Positions 33,077-42,047 of a stretch of 64,000 nucleotides of DNA are shown here, in pieces. The position numbers and the translations under genes were made by a program. The DNA comes from an uncultured Clostridia bacterium (GTDB lineage: Bacteria; Bacillota_A; Clostridia; TANB77; CAG-508): contig CANQLP010000004.1 of NCBI GenBank assembly GCA_947624725.1, positions 1 to 64,000 of the forward strand, written 5' to 3'. Positions within the stretch are counted from its first letter, which is position 1. Each line of letters starts with the position of its first letter. The notes under the pieces were generated by a model, which worked only from the letters and a program-made list of their open reading frames with translations, was not told where the DNA came from and made no database searches.

Positions 33077-34006
33077 TTGAAAAATAGAGTATTGAATATA
33101 ATGGTAAAAATATTTGGAGTACTTGTAATAATAGGTATTGTAATATTTGGAACTTCTGTATATTTAAGTGCAAAAGATAAAAACAAAACAGACGAAGAAA
33201 AAGTCGAAGAAGAGATAGATTATTTAGAGGCTAAAATTACAGATTTAATAAATACATTAAACGGAATACAGCTTGCAAATTATAAAGTTGTAGTATCAAA
33301 AGTAGAAAAAAATAATAGTTCAAGTTCAGAGTCAAGTTCTAGTTCAGGACAAAGCGAAGGAGAAGGACAAGGACAAGGCCAAGATTCAAAAAGTGAAGAA
33401 GAAAAAGATGGAGAAGAAGACTCGAGTAAAGAAAATACGACTATAACAAAAATGGAAAAAGATTTACTTATAGGAAATTCAGAAGAAATCAATTGGGAAT
33501 GGATGAAAGGCGAAATAGAAGTATTTTACTCTGTATGGTCGCAAATAGTTTTAGATTTATATAATAAAGGTGTTTCTTCAGATAAAATCTTAGAATTTAG
33601 TGATAATTTAGACAATGCTGTACTTAGCATAAAAAATAGTGATAAAAAATCTTCAGCTATAAATCTTGCAAAATTATATAATATTATACCTGACTTTTCA
33701 AATCATACATCATCAATAGACGAAATAAAGAAAAATACATTACAAACGAAGAAATACATTTTAAATGCTTATGCAAATGTTGATTCAGAAAATTGGGAAG
33801 GAGTAAATTCAGAAACAGAAAAGGCAGAAAGAGCATTTATGCAAGCTATGAATAATATAGGAAAAGAAGGAGAAAAGAAAAAGTATAATATAAATAAAAC
33901 ATATATCTTATTAGAGGAATTAAAAAATTCCATATCTAAAAAAGATACGGAAATTTTCTATATTAAATATAAAAATTTATTAGAAGAAATAAATGTATTA
34001 ATATAA
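33077..34006 (+). CDS. Membrane-anchored protein of unknown function
   Basis: 309 aa from a TTG start with AGAGGTG upstream. One N-terminal membrane helix (IFGVLVIIGIVIFGTSVYL), an external helical segment, then a low-complexity linker of Ser, Glu, Gly and Gln (residues about 78-122) and a helical C-terminal domain of about 185 residues. No catalytic motif seen. Probably surface exposed. Confidence 0.6.
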   Translation: MKNRVLNIMVKIFGVLVIIGIVIFGTSVYLSAKDKNKTDEEKVEEEIDYLEAKITDLINTLNGIQLANYKVVVSKVEKNNSSSSESSSSSGQSEGEGQGQGQDSKSEEEKDGEEDSSKENTTITKMEKDLLIGNSEEINWEWMKGEIEVFYSVWSQIVLDLYNKGVSSDKILEFSDNLDNAVLSIKNSDKKSSAINLAKLYNIIPDFSNHTSSIDEIKKNTLQTKKYILNAYANVDSENWEGVNSETEKAERAFMQAMNNIGKEGEKKKYNINKTYILLEELKNSISKKDTEIFYIKYKNLLEEINVLI

Positions 34007-34008
34007 TT

Positions 34009-34536
34009 TTATTTAAGAACTGATTTATCCACTTTAAATCTTCCTTTACATTTTTTTGCGATAAATGTTCCAAAATCTTCAGATGTTCCTAAAGAAAATG
34101 CAGATTTAGAAAGTAAGAATGCATTTTCTTTTGATACATAAAGGTAAAAATATTCAGGCGTTTCAAAAACTTTACGAATTAAAAAGTATTTAAAATTAAA
34201 CTTACCATTTTTATTTGAAACCTCAAGCCCTTTATCATAAAAAACAAATGTATTAGTATTGTTTTCAGTAAATTTATCACTTTTCATTTCACTATTGACT
34301 ATCATCTTCGGACGAAATATTCTGTATGAAATAAAGCATATTAAAATAATTGTCATGCAAATACCTTGTATCCTAAGCCCTGATCCAAATGAGATGAACA
34401 AACAAAGGAAAAAGATAAAAGCCCAAAATACTGTGTATAGCATATATGAAAAATTATATTGTTTATTGTGGAAATTCAAAAATTTTACATATATATCTTG
34501 TGTATAAGTAGTTTTATTAATAAATAATTTCTCCAT
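34009..34536 (-). CDS. YcxB-like membrane protein
   Basis: 175 aa. N-terminal soluble part, two adjacent membrane helices (YTVFWAFIFFLCLFISFG and ICMTIILICFISYRIF) and a C-terminal domain with KFNFKYFLIRKVFETPEYFYLYVSKENAFLLSKSAF, which is the YcxB-like pattern (membrane protein with a PH-like tail). Function unknown in the family. It converges with the preceding gene with only two bases between the stops. Confidence 0.65.
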   Translation of the reverse strand: MEKLFINKTTYTQDIYVKFLNFHNKQYNFSYMLYTVFWAFIFFLCLFISFGSGLRIQGICMTIILICFISYRIFRPKMIVNSEMKSDKFTENNTNTFVFYDKGLEVSNKNGKFNFKYFLIRKVFETPEYFYLYVSKENAFLLSKSAFSLGTSEDFGTFIAKKCKGRFKVDKSVLK

Positions 34537-34591
34537 ATTTTTCTATAATACCTCCAAAATAAATTATATCATATTAGTAACAGAAATACAA

Positions 34592-35842
34592 TTATAATAA
34601 TTCTTGTATTGCCTTTAAAATACCAAGTTTTCCGTATGAGTAAGTAAGTCCTCCTTGTAAAAAAGCAATATAAGGAGGTCTTATAGGACCATCACAAGAA
34701 AGCTCTATAGATGAACCTTGTGTAAAACTTCCACTTGCCATAATGATTTTATCTGCATATCCCGGCATATCATAAGGAGTTGGAACAGCGATTGAATCAA
34801 CTGCAGAACCTTTTTGTATACCTTGACAAAACTTAATAAGATTTTCTGGGGTTCCAAATTCTATTTTTTGTACTATATCAGAACGCTTTTCATTATATTT
34901 TGGCGACACATTAAATCCTAACTTTTTCATTATTCTACTTGCAAATACTGCAGATTTTAAACTGCTTGCAACAACATGTGGAGCGAAATAAAGACCTTGC
35001 AAAATACTTCTATTTGCACCTAAACTTGGTCCAACTTCTTTTCCGAAGACCGAGGAGCAGAAAGCCTGTCTGCTATAAGAGAAACATATTTTGCTTTACC
35101 ACATACATAAGCTCCGGTTTTGTGCAATGCCTCCACCTAAATTTTTGATAAGAGAGCCCACAATTATATCTGCACCGAACCTCCAAAGGAGATTTCCTCT
35201 CTACAAATTCTGTGTAGCAATTATCTATAAATATAATTACATTTTCGTCTATTTCTCTAATCTTTTTTATAATCTTCTCTAACATATCTATACTTATACT
35301 ATTTCTAGAAGAATAACCGATAGAACGCTGAATATGTATTAATTTAATCGTATTTTCCTTTAATTCTTTAATTATCTTTTCTTCATCAAATTCATTATTT
35401 ACCAAATCAATTTGTCTATAATTTACACCAAAAGCCTTTAAAGAGCTAGGATTTTCTCTAATTCCAATTACTTCATCTAAAGTATCATAAGGCTTTCCGA
35501 GAGATTGCAAGCATTGTATCATTAGGTCTTAAAAGCCCAAAAAGTGATACAGTTAGTGCATGAGTACCAGAGATGAATTGATTACGAACAAGACTATCTT
35601 CTCCAGCAAGTACTTCTGCAAAAATCTTTTCTATACAATCCCTACCGAACATCACCTTCACCGTATCCAGTAGAAGAACCAAAGTGCATTTCAGAAACTT
35701 CATATTTTTGAAATGCCATTAAAACTTTTTTAGTATTATATAGTTCATCCTCATCTATATGTTTAAAAATATCGTTAAGTTCTGATTCAACATCAGTTGC
35801 TAAATTTTCTAATTTTTCACTTATTCCAAAATCTTTGTACAT
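34592..35842 (-). CDS. PLP-dependent methionine gamma-lyase family protein (YnbB/aluminium-resistance type)
   Basis: 414 aa after six C bases are skipped. Fold-type I PLP enzyme: FGSSTGYGEGDVGRD, QFISGTHALTVSLFG, DNCYTEFVE, and the PLP lysine in GSLIKNLGGGIAQNG. Six in-frame CGG (minus strand), the most in the window: 35645-35647 (after GTT), 35497-35499 (TCT), 35175-35177 (GTT), 35114-35116 (AAC), 35050-35052 (CCT), 35043-35045 (CTT). Skipping each C gives the whole family sequence, e.g. LAISGKPYDTLDE, LEVGADIIVGS and LSAPGLGKEVGPSLG. The last two are one codon apart from one another. Family members are often linked to sulfur amino-acid turnover; the true substrate is not established. Stand-alone gene. 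Confidence 0.9.
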
Positions 35843-36107
35843 CTTATATTATCCTTTCAAGAAACTATTTATATAATAACATAATATAAGGCAAAAAACA
35901 ATAAAACCTAAGCAAAAAACTTAAAATTTACATAAAAAAAGAGTGAATATAAGTTGACAATAATTAAAAGACAATATATAATATATAGGAACTAAAATTA
36001 TAAGGCTTTAGCTTTGTTGCTTAAGCCATCACAGCAAAGGAGGATAAGATTTATAAAGCAACATAAAGTAACTAAAAATTAAGCTAAAACAACAGTAGAA
36101 AGAGAGG

Positions 36108-36749
36108 ATGAAGGAAATGCTTGATTTAGTGCGGTTATCTGATGCCCTCGGAAATGGAGAAAATGCTATCAAATATGTAGCATATAAGCCAGCTTCCGAG
36201 AAAAGTGTGGTATTACCTTCAGCACAAACTGGCTGGGGGACAGACCAAGAGGTTTGCGTGGAAGATGACATGTTGTGGACCCCTGTTTTGAGTATTGAAG
36301 AGAATGGTTGGAATGTGGTATATTTGATCGGTTCATCGACCAAAACCAAAATTAGGCTTAGTGGTGAAAAGGGCTATGAAAATGGTCCTGCCATTATGGA
36401 CGAGGCACTTAAGATCTATTCAAACAAAAACACCGGAGCAGTTTCAAAAAGCATAACAAGGCAGATCTTTGAGACAATTCCTCAGAATTATAAGAGGACA
36501 AGAAGTGCGTTCTGGATTCCAGAACAGGTAAAAGGGACAATATCGTATACTGCAAGAGGTCTTAAGGTAGTAAATGCGTATGGACATATGGACTCTAGTG
36601 TGCTCTACAACTTAAACGGTGGTAGGTATAGCCCAAATTATGCACTAAGGCCGGCTGTTCGGCTTCCTGAGAATGTATATGTAAATATTCAGGACAAAAA
36701 GAAGAACGGCTCTTCCCCAGAATTAGCAATGAGACTGTATGTGAAATAA
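36108..36749 (+). CDS. Foreign-looking protein of unknown function (DUF6273-like C-terminus)
   Basis: 213 aa. Codon and base composition are visibly richer in G and C than the neighbours. The C-terminal YSPNYALRPAVRLPENVYVNI resembles the ALRPAV endings of DUF6273-type proteins. Two in-frame CGG codons, 36132-36134 (codon 9) and 36660-36662, fit Arg in a continuous frame, so this gene does not follow the native decoding pattern. Start is uncertain: ATG 36108 overlaps its Shine-Dalgarno-like AGAGAGG, and ATG 36117 has GAAGGA three bases upstream. Ends at a perfect 26-base palindromic terminator. Probably a recent acquisition, perhaps phage or plasmid derived. Confidence 0.6.
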   Translation: MKEMLDLVRLSDALGNGENAIKYVAYKPASEKSVVLPSAQTGWGTDQEVCVEDDMLWTPVLSIEENGWNVVYLIGSSTKTKIRLSGEKGYENGPAIMDEALKIYSNKNTGAVSKSITRQIFETIPQNYKRTRSAFWIPEQVKGTISYTARGLKVVNAYGHMDSSVLYNLNGGRYSPNYALRPAVRLPENVYVNIQDKKKNGSSPELAMRLYVK

Positions 36750-36771
36750 TCTTTGTAAATCTTATGGCTCT

Positions 36772-36806
36772 AAAATCGCATGGTAATATTACCATGCGAT
36801 TTTTCT
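36772..36806 (+). terminator. Terminator with a perfect 26-base palindrome
   Basis: ATCGCATGGTAAT and its exact complement (36775-36800) followed by TTTTCTT. Confidence 0.85.
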
Positions 36807-36858
36807 TGCAAAAAAACATAATATATGTTATAATACAAATAGTATTTTGGAAAGGAGA

Positions 36859-36890
36859 ATATGGTATAAATTCAAAAATACCATATGAAT
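36859..36890 (+). promoter_or_regulatory. Inverted repeat covering a ribosome site and a two-codon ORF
   Basis: AAAGGAG precedes ATG GTA TAA (36861-36869), a start-Val-stop mini-ORF. ATATGGTAT here pairs with ATACCATAT about ten bases downstream. It may be a leader controlling the small membrane gene that follows. Confidence 0.35.
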
Positions 36891-36897
36891 CGAAAAA

Positions 36898-37032
36898 ATG
36901 GATAGAATGAAAAGATTAGGATTATGGCTTGCATTGGTTGTAGTATTTTACCTTTTTAGTGAATTAATGATTTACTTATTTTTACACGGAAACACAGTAA
37001 GAGAGCTATTATTACATATAATTGGTAAATAA
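36898..37032 (+). CDS. Small membrane protein, 44 aa
   Basis: ATG 36898; codes for a short basic start (MDRMKRLG) and one hydrophobic helix (LWLALVVVFYLFSELMIYLFL), then a polar end. No good ribosome site lies directly upstream; the nearest precedes the two-codon mini-ORF at 36861, suggesting coupling. Next to the Asp23/AmaP block, which also encodes small membrane anchors. Confidence 0.5.
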   Translation: MDRMKRLGLWLALVVVFYLFSELMIYLFLHGNTVRELLLHIIGK

Positions 37033-37150
37033 TAAGCATAATAAAGTTAACAATTTTTATGTAAAAATTGTGTAAAAATAGTTGTAAAAACATAAGATAA
37101 TTGATATACTATATATACAATTAAATATCGTAGAAAGGATGGTAAATATT

Positions 37151-37570
37151 ATGGAAAATGAAGAAAAAGTAGAAAATACTAATGTAGAGGAGATTAATGT
37201 TACAGACGATAGCAGTGTTGTAATATCTGAAGATGTTGTTTCAGTTATTGCTGGTATTGCCGTTTCAGAAGTACCAGGAGTTGTAGATACAGCAGGAGGA
37301 TTTGCAGGAGGAATTTCAGAAGTATTAAGTGGAAAGAAAAAATTATCAAAAGGAATTAAAGTAGAAGTTGGAGAAAAGGAAACAAAAATTGATGTTAATA
37401 TAATAGTAGAATATGGAACAAGAATACCTGATATTGCATTTGAAATTCAACATAAAGTTAAAAATGCTGTAAAAGAAATGACAGGATTAGATGTAATTGC
37501 AGTAAATGTACATGTACAAGGAGTTAGAACTTCAGTAGAGAACGAAGCAAAATCTGAAGAAAATAAATAA
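37151..37570 (+). CDS. Asp23/Gls24 family envelope stress protein
   Basis: 139 aa from ATG 37151, chosen because GAAAGGATGG lies ten bases upstream; an in-frame ATG at 37139 sits on that site. Shows the Asp23 signature ISEDVVSVIAGIAVSEVPGVV and VEVGEKETKIDVNIIVEYGTRIPDIAFEIQ...VNVHVQGV. In Staphylococcus Asp23 is tethered to the membrane by AmaP, encoded just downstream here, with a DUF2273 protein after it, as in that operon. Confidence 0.9.
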   Translation: MENEEKVENTNVEEINVTDDSSVVISEDVVSVIAGIAVSEVPGVVDTAGGFAGGISEVLSGKKKLSKGIKVEVGEKETKIDVNIIVEYGTRIPDIAFEIQHKVKNAVKEMTGLDVIAVNVHVQGVRTSVENEAKSEENK

Positions 37571-37622
37571 TTTTGAATAGAAGGAGAAAATCCAATAAAT
37601 ATTTATTGGAAATAAAATAGAG

Positions 37623-38174
37623 ATGAAAATACTAGATAAAATAACCTTAGTATTATTTTCAGTAATAATACTAATAATTGCTATAATTATTGATTTGCTA
37701 ATATTTGACTTTATTAGTTTTTATGAGATAGCTATGATGTATAATAGTTTAATCGAAAACAATATTGCAATAAATTCAATACTAGCTGTATCAATAGTTT
37801 GTGAATTACTTGCATTAAAAGCAATATTTTTTGGAGGAAGTTCAAATAAAAATAATATAGACGGAGTATTGCTTGAAAATGAATCAGGAAAACTTTTAAT
37901 ATCAAAAGATACAATAGAAAATTTAGTAAATGGAGTAGCTAAAGGATTTGAAAATACACAAAGTGTTTCAAGTAGAGTAGCTGTAGGTAATGATAATGGA
38001 TTGTATATTACTGTTACTTTAATGGTACTTCCAAATACAGTTATAAATGAACTTTCTATGAATTTACAAACAAGGATAAAAGAAGTTGTAAAGAAAGTTA
38101 CAGATTTAGAGGTTAAATCAATAGATGTACGAATAAGAAATATTACAACTCCTGAGACAAAAACAGAAAATTAA
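37623..38174 (+). CDS. amaP: AmaP-like membrane anchor of Asp23
   Basis: 183 aa. Two N-terminal membrane helices (ITLVLFSVIILIIAIIIDLLIF and NSILAVSIVCELLALKAIFF) followed by an Asp23-like soluble domain (ISKDTIENLVNGVAKGF ... VKKVTDLEVKSIDVRIRNI). This is the AmaP layout. Between asp23 and the DUF2273 gene. Confidence 0.85.
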   Translation: MKILDKITLVLFSVIILIIAIIIDLLIFDFISFYEIAMMYNSLIENNIAINSILAVSIVCELLALKAIFFGGSSNKNNIDGVLLENESGKLLISKDTIENLVNGVAKGFENTQSVSSRVAVGNDNGLYITVTLMVLPNTVINELSMNLQTRIKEVVKKVTDLEVKSIDVRIRNITTPETKTEN

Positions 38175-38193
38175 AGGAGAAAACAAATTAATT

Positions 38194-38397
38194 ATGGGTG
38201 ATTTTAAAAATTTCTTTTATGAGTATAGAGGAGCAATTATCGGAGCAATAATTAGCATTATAGTTCTTTTTACAGGACTTTTGAAGCTTGCACTTGCAAT
38301 TATAATAATTGGAGCTGGTATTTTTCTAGGAAACTATGTACAACATAACAAATACGAAGTTAAACAAAAATTATTAGATTTTATAAATAGAATGTAG
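38194..38397 (+). CDS. DUF2273 small membrane protein
   Basis: 67 aa with two closely spaced hydrophobic segments (GAIIGAIISIIVLFTGLLKLALAIIIIGAGIFLGNYVQ), the DUF2273 pattern. AAAGGAGA ribosome site. Constant companion of asp23 and amaP in Firmicutes; role unknown. Confidence 0.85.
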   Translation: MGDFKNFFYEYRGAIIGAIISIIVLFTGLLKLALAIIIIGAGIFLGNYVQHNKYEVKQKLLDFINRM

Positions 38398-38405
38398 GAA
38401 TAAAG

Positions 38406-38817
38406 ATGAATAGGTCAAAGTCAAGAGAATTAGCATTTAAATTAATTTACGAAAAAGAAATACAAAAAGAGATTCGGAGAAGATGAATTAAATATGTTTC
38501 TTCTATCTCAAGAGGTAGAAGAAGATGCCGTAAAAGAATATCTAAAAGATATTCTTTTTGGCGTTTCAAAAAATGAAGAAAAAATAAATAAACTAATAGA
38601 ACAAAATTTAAAAGAAAAATGGACCATTGATAGAATATCTAAAGTAAATTTGAGTTTACTAAAAGTCGCAATATATGAGATGGTTTATAGTGATTTACCA
38701 TATAAAGTAGCTATAAATGAAGTAGTAGAACTTGCAAAAAGATATTCAGACGAACAAGGACAATCATTTATCAATGGCATACTTGCAAGCATTGTTAAAC
38801 AGGAGAATCTAGTTTAA
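38406..38817 (+). CDS. nusB: Transcription antitermination factor NusB
   Basis: 136 aa after one C is skipped. Binds boxA RNA with S10 and prevents premature termination in rRNA operons. Features: RSKSRELAFKLIYE, WTIDRISKVNLSLLKVAIYEM, PYKVAINEVVELAKRYSDEQGQSFINGILASI. In-frame CGG at 38475-38477 after ATT; skipping C gives KEIQKEIGEDELNMF. Eight bases after the DUF2273 gene, before xseA, the usual Clostridial order. Confidence 0.93.
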
Positions 38818-38856
38818 AAGCAAAATACATGTATAAGTGAAAGGATAAAATTATTC

Positions 38857-40049
38857 ATGGAAGTTACTCCAATAACAATAACGGAATTAAATAAATACAT
38901 AAAAGATAAAATTGCAGGAGATGAATTTCTGCAAAGTGTATATGTAAAAGGAGAAATATCAAATTTTAAGAATCATTATACAGGGCATATGTATTTTACA
39001 CTTAAGGATGATAATTCTTTAATAAAATGCATAATGTTTAAGTCATTTGCAGAAAGACTTAAATTTCTTCCAAGAGATGGAATGAAAGTTGTAGTTTTTG
39101 GAACAGTTGCAGTATATGACAGAGATGGAGTTTATCAGATATATGTTAAAGCCATGAAGGAGGACGGTATAGGAGACCTTTATACGGCATATAATGAGCT
39201 TAAGGCAAAGCTTGAAAAAGAAGGTTTATTTGATCAAAAATATAAAAAGCAGATTCCATTTATGCCAGAAAAAGTAGGTGTACTTACTTCTAAAACAGGT
39301 TCTGTAATTAGAGATATAATCAATGTTAGTACTAGGAGAAATCCAAATGTATATATAAGACTATATCCTGTACCAGTACAAGGAGAAGGTGCAGGAGAAA
39401 AAATTGCAAATGCAATAAAAGTTATGAATGAAAAAAAATTAGCAGATGTTATAATTATTGCAAGAGGTGGAGGTTCACTTGAAGACCTGTGGCCATTTAA
39501 TGAAGAAGTTGTTGCACGCGCAATTTTTGAATCTGAACTTCCGGTTATTTCTGCTGTTCGGACATGAGACAGATTTTACAATAGCTGATTTTGTAGCTGA
39601 TTTAAGAGCACCAACACCATCTGCTGCAGCTGAACTTGCTGTGCCAGAAGTCAGCAAGATATTAGAAGGAATAACAAATTATCAAAACAGGTATAGAATA
39701 GCATTAAGAAAAAAGCTAGAATATATGAAATTACAATACGCAAAATGTATGGAAGCAAGATGCTTTAAAAATCCATTAGATAGAATAAATACAGAATATA
39801 TTAATATCGACAATATGGTTAAGCAGATAATAAATACTACATCTAAGAAAATGATTATATTGAGGAAAGATTTGATTCGGACACATCACAAAATTAGATG
39901 CATTAAGCCCACTTAAAACTTTAGCCAGAGGATATAGTATAACTAAAAAAGGAAATAAGGCTATAAACAGTGTTAAAGAATTAAAAGCAGGAGATAAAAT
40001 TAGTATCAGATTTAGTGATGGAGAATTGCCAGCAGAAATCATAGAATAA
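38857..40049 (+). CDS. xseA: Exodeoxyribonuclease VII large subunit
   Basis: 396 aa after two C bases are skipped. N-terminal OB fold ([25 protein letters not shown]) and the exonuclease domain with [32 protein letters not shown], and the conserved [25 protein letters not shown]. In-frame CGG lies at 39559-39561 (after GTT) and 39878-39880 (after ATT). Skipping C restores PVISAVGHETDFT and [25 protein letters not shown]. Forms exonuclease VII with xseB downstream. Confidence 0.94.
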
Positions 40050-40065
40050 GATAAAAGGAGTTTTT

Positions 40066-40296
40066 ATGGAAGAAATTAAATTTGAAGATGCAATAAAAAA
40101 ATTAGAAGAAATTGCAAAAAAATTAGAAAGTGAAAATTTAGGCTTAGATGAAAGTGTAAAAGAGTTTGAAGAAGGAATGAAGCTTTCAAAGGTTTGCACA
40201 AAAATGCTAAATGATGCTGAAAAGAAGATAAATTTACTTATTGATAATGATGGAGAAATTACAGAAGAAAACTTTTCAGTAGAACAAGAACAATAG
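40066..40296 (+). CDS. xseB: Exodeoxyribonuclease VII small subunit
   Basis: 76 aa, AAAGGAG site, 16 bases after xseA. KFEDAIKKLEEIAKKLESENLGLDESVKEFEEGMKLSK is the XseB signature, a helical hairpin that wraps the large subunit. Confidence 0.94.
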   Translation: MEEIKFEDAIKKLEEIAKKLESENLGLDESVKEFEEGMKLSKVCTKMLNDAEKKINLLIDNDGEITEENFSVEQEQ

Positions 40297-40323
40297 AGAA
40301 AGAATAATGAAAAGGGGAAAAGT

Positions 40324-40765
40324 ATGAACGCACTATTGGAAATTGTGACAAGCAAATACATATATATGCCTTTACTTGTTTGGTTTTGTATTCAAACATT
40401 TAAAGTTATTTGGGATTTAGTTACGACAAAGAAATTTAATTTTAAAAGAATACTTGGAGCACGGGGGAATGCCAAGTTCTCATTCGGCTGTTGCAATGTG
40501 CCTTGCAGTTTTAATTGGAAAGGCAGAAGGATTTGCAAGTCCTATTTTTGCTCTAAGTTTAATTTTTGCATTTGTCGTAATGTATGATGCAGCAGGAATT
40601 AGAAGAGCAGCTGGAAAGCAAGCACATCTGCTAAATAAAATTATAAATACACCGGGACTTTCTACAATACAGGTACAAGAAAAGTTGGTAGAAGTATTAG
40701 GACATACACCAACACAAGTATTTGTAGGAGCAATAATTGGAATTATTGTAGGAATGGTATTTTAA
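40324..40765 (+). CDS. Divergent PAP2 family (DUF212/YuiD-like) membrane protein
   Basis: 146 aa after one C is skipped. DUF212 features: FKVIWDLVTTKKFNFKRILGAGGMPSSHSAVAMCLAV and YDAAGIRRAAGKQAHLLN. The block GGMPSSHSA is the phosphatase-like motif. In-frame CGG at 40462-40464 after GCA; skipping C gives that GAGGMPSSHS motif. The in-frame TCG of SHS just after it is out of phase with CGG and harmless. Lies in the nusB-xse operon. Confidence 0.88.
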
Positions 40766-40838
40766 AATTTACATAACTTGATTTTCCTGCAATTTTTTGG
40801 TATAATAAATATATAAAAAATTTGTAGGAGGATAAATA

Positions 40839-41165
40839 ATGGATAATATGAAAAAAGCAAGAAGACGGCATAACATTGCAGTAAGTAAGAGTCCTGAGCT
40901 GCATGATATCCAGAGCAATGCTATAAAGCAATTGGAATGGCATATCATATATAAGCTGAGGGAAACATTTGGACAAGACTCAGGCGTTACATACTACTGG
41001 GTTGAAAATCCATTGAAAATCCTCAAAGGATATGCGGCAGACTTGGAGGTCGATTTGCCCTCTGAGGAGCTGGGTAAAACCAAAACTTATGTTGGTTTTG
41101 TTTGGGCAGAGTATGATGGTTCAATTCACATGAAACTTGAATACTCTGAGCAGGTTAGTTTCTAA
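40839..41165 (+). CDS. Foreign-looking hypothetical protein, 108 aa
   Basis: Good AGGAGG site. N-terminus MDNMKKARRRHNIAV, then a charged helical and beta-like body ending YSEQVSF. In-frame CGG at 40866-40868 (codon 10, the third Arg of the RRR run) must be Arg, because a +1 shift meets a stop within six codons. G+C is visibly higher than in the flanks. No family recognised. A strong terminator follows directly. Fits a small cargo gene from phage or plasmid. Confidence 0.55.
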   Translation: MDNMKKARRRHNIAVSKSPELHDIQSNAIKQLEWHIIYKLRETFGQDSGVTYYWVENPLKILKGYAADLEVDLPSEELGKTKTYVGFVWAEYDGSIHMKLEYSEQVSF

Positions 41166-41170
41166 CCAAA

Positions 41171-41204
41171 AAAGTCCCTAGCTTCGGCTAGGGACTTAAA
41201 AAAT
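41171..41204 (+). terminator. Strong tetraloop terminator
   Basis: AAGTCCCTAGC, TTCG loop, GCTAGGGACTT (41172-41197), then an A/T tract. Confidence 0.85.
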
Positions 41205-41234
41205 ATATATTGGTATTAAAATAAGGAAAAAAAC

Positions 41235-41263
41235 TTGACAAATATAAGGAAAAACTATAAAAT
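41235..41263 (+). promoter_or_regulatory. Promoter of the small AG-repeat ORF
   Basis: TTGACA (41235-41240) and TAAAAT (41258-41263) with a 17-base spacer; an overlapping TATAAA at 41256 is an alternative -10. Confidence 0.65.
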
Positions 41264-41303
41264 AAGCTTATAAAGAATAGAAAAAATAATGGAGGAGCAG
41301 AAG

Positions 41304-41414
41304 ATGAAAACAGCAAACCCTTATGGCTGTAAGAGAGAGAGAGAGAGAGAGAGAGGAGCTTTAGGAGCAAATAAAGCTTTCATTTTCATGCTTTATAATA
41401 AGAAAAGAGGATAG
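41304..41414 (+). CDS. Small ORF, 36 aa, containing a dinucleotide repeat
   Basis: ATG 41304 is preceded by GGAGGAGCAG. The product begins MKTANPYGCK, continues with an Arg-Glu run coded by (AG)12 and ends GALGANKAFIFMLYNKKRG. It has its own promoter (41235) and terminator (41404), so it is a complete unit of about 150-200 bases. A change in repeat number would change the reading frame after codon 10. Family unknown; whether it is translated is not shown by sequence alone. Confidence 0.45.
   Translation: MKTANPYGCKRERERERGALGANKAFIFMLYNKKRG
41332..41355 (+). repeat. (AG)12 microsatellite
   Basis: Twelve uninterrupted AG dinucleotides inside the small ORF at 41304. I noticed no other dinucleotide run of this length in the window. 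Confidence 0.95.
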
Positions 41415-41443
41415 GTTTTAGTCAAAACCTATCCTCTTTGTGT
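41404..41443. terminator. Bidirectional terminator
   Basis: AAAGAGGATAGGTTTT, loop AGTC, then its exact complement (41404-41439), flanked by A-rich and T-rich ends. It separates the small ORF from the minus-strand gene. Confidence 0.85.
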
Positions 41444-41450
41444 TATTTTA

Positions 41451-42047
41451 CTATACTGTAACCCAGTCATCTCCAAATAGGAGTCTACCATTTTCACCAG
41501 TCCCGAGTATGCAAGGAACATCAATCCCAAGTGCTTCACAGCACTCCTCAAGATTTTCGATGTAGCAGTGGTATACACAACCTTCATGAATTACATAAAG
41601 ATCGCTAGGTATCCCATAACCACTACCGGAAGTGCGTACCCGAACTATGGCATCAGTTAATGGAGCTTTCAGAAGTACGCAGTCCCAAAAACCGATGCGT
41701 CCAGCAGCTCCATCTGCACCGTTACCTCGAGCAAGAACTTTAAATTGTTCTTGCTGTTTGGAAAGGACCTTAATAGTTCCATTACCACGTCTTGTATATG
41801 CACCTTCTGCAGACAACATCATATATAAAGTAGTGGTATCAGTCTGCCGAATAATTCGTGGTCTTCCACTTTTGGTAGTACCGATTGAGATGCTAGAATT
41901 TAATCCTTCGTTGACGATGGTATCCTTTGGACAAGTCAAAGCCATAAATCTCCGACCACGACCTATCTCCCCCATTCCAACTTGGTAGATGGTGCCAAAA
42001 TCGAGAGCTCTTTCTTCTGCAACAAGTCTTTTGTTTGAAAATAACAT
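41451..42047 (-). CDS. Foreign-looking hypothetical protein, 198 aa
   Basis: ATG 42047 is chosen because AAAGGAGAAC lies just upstream; the frame opens at 42065. Gly- and Arg-rich, no membrane segment, with SGRPRIIRQTDTTTLYMM and VLARGNGADGAAGRIGFW. Three in-frame CGG codons (41952-41954, 41847-41849, 41640-41642) are read through as Arg, e.g. GRGRRF and IIRQTD. G+C is clearly higher than in the flanks. No family recognised. Likely a recent acquisition with the two other foreign ORFs in this stretch. Confidence 0.55.
   Translation of the reverse strand: MLFSNKRLVAEERALDFGTIYQVGMGEIGRGRRFMALTCPKDTIVNEGLNSSISIGTTKSGRPRIIRQTDTTTLYMMLSAEGAYTRRGNGTIKVLSKQQEQFKVLARGNGADGAAGRIGFWDCVLLKAPLTDAIVRVRTSGSGYGIPSDLYVIHEGCVYHCYIENLEECCEALGIDVPCILGTGENGRLLFGDDWVTV

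Noticed and set aside
34309..34320. CGG at 34314 (plus strand) in the YcxB-like gene
   Set aside because: On the coding (minus) strand this is an in-frame CCG (Pro) codon in an intact gene, not CGG.
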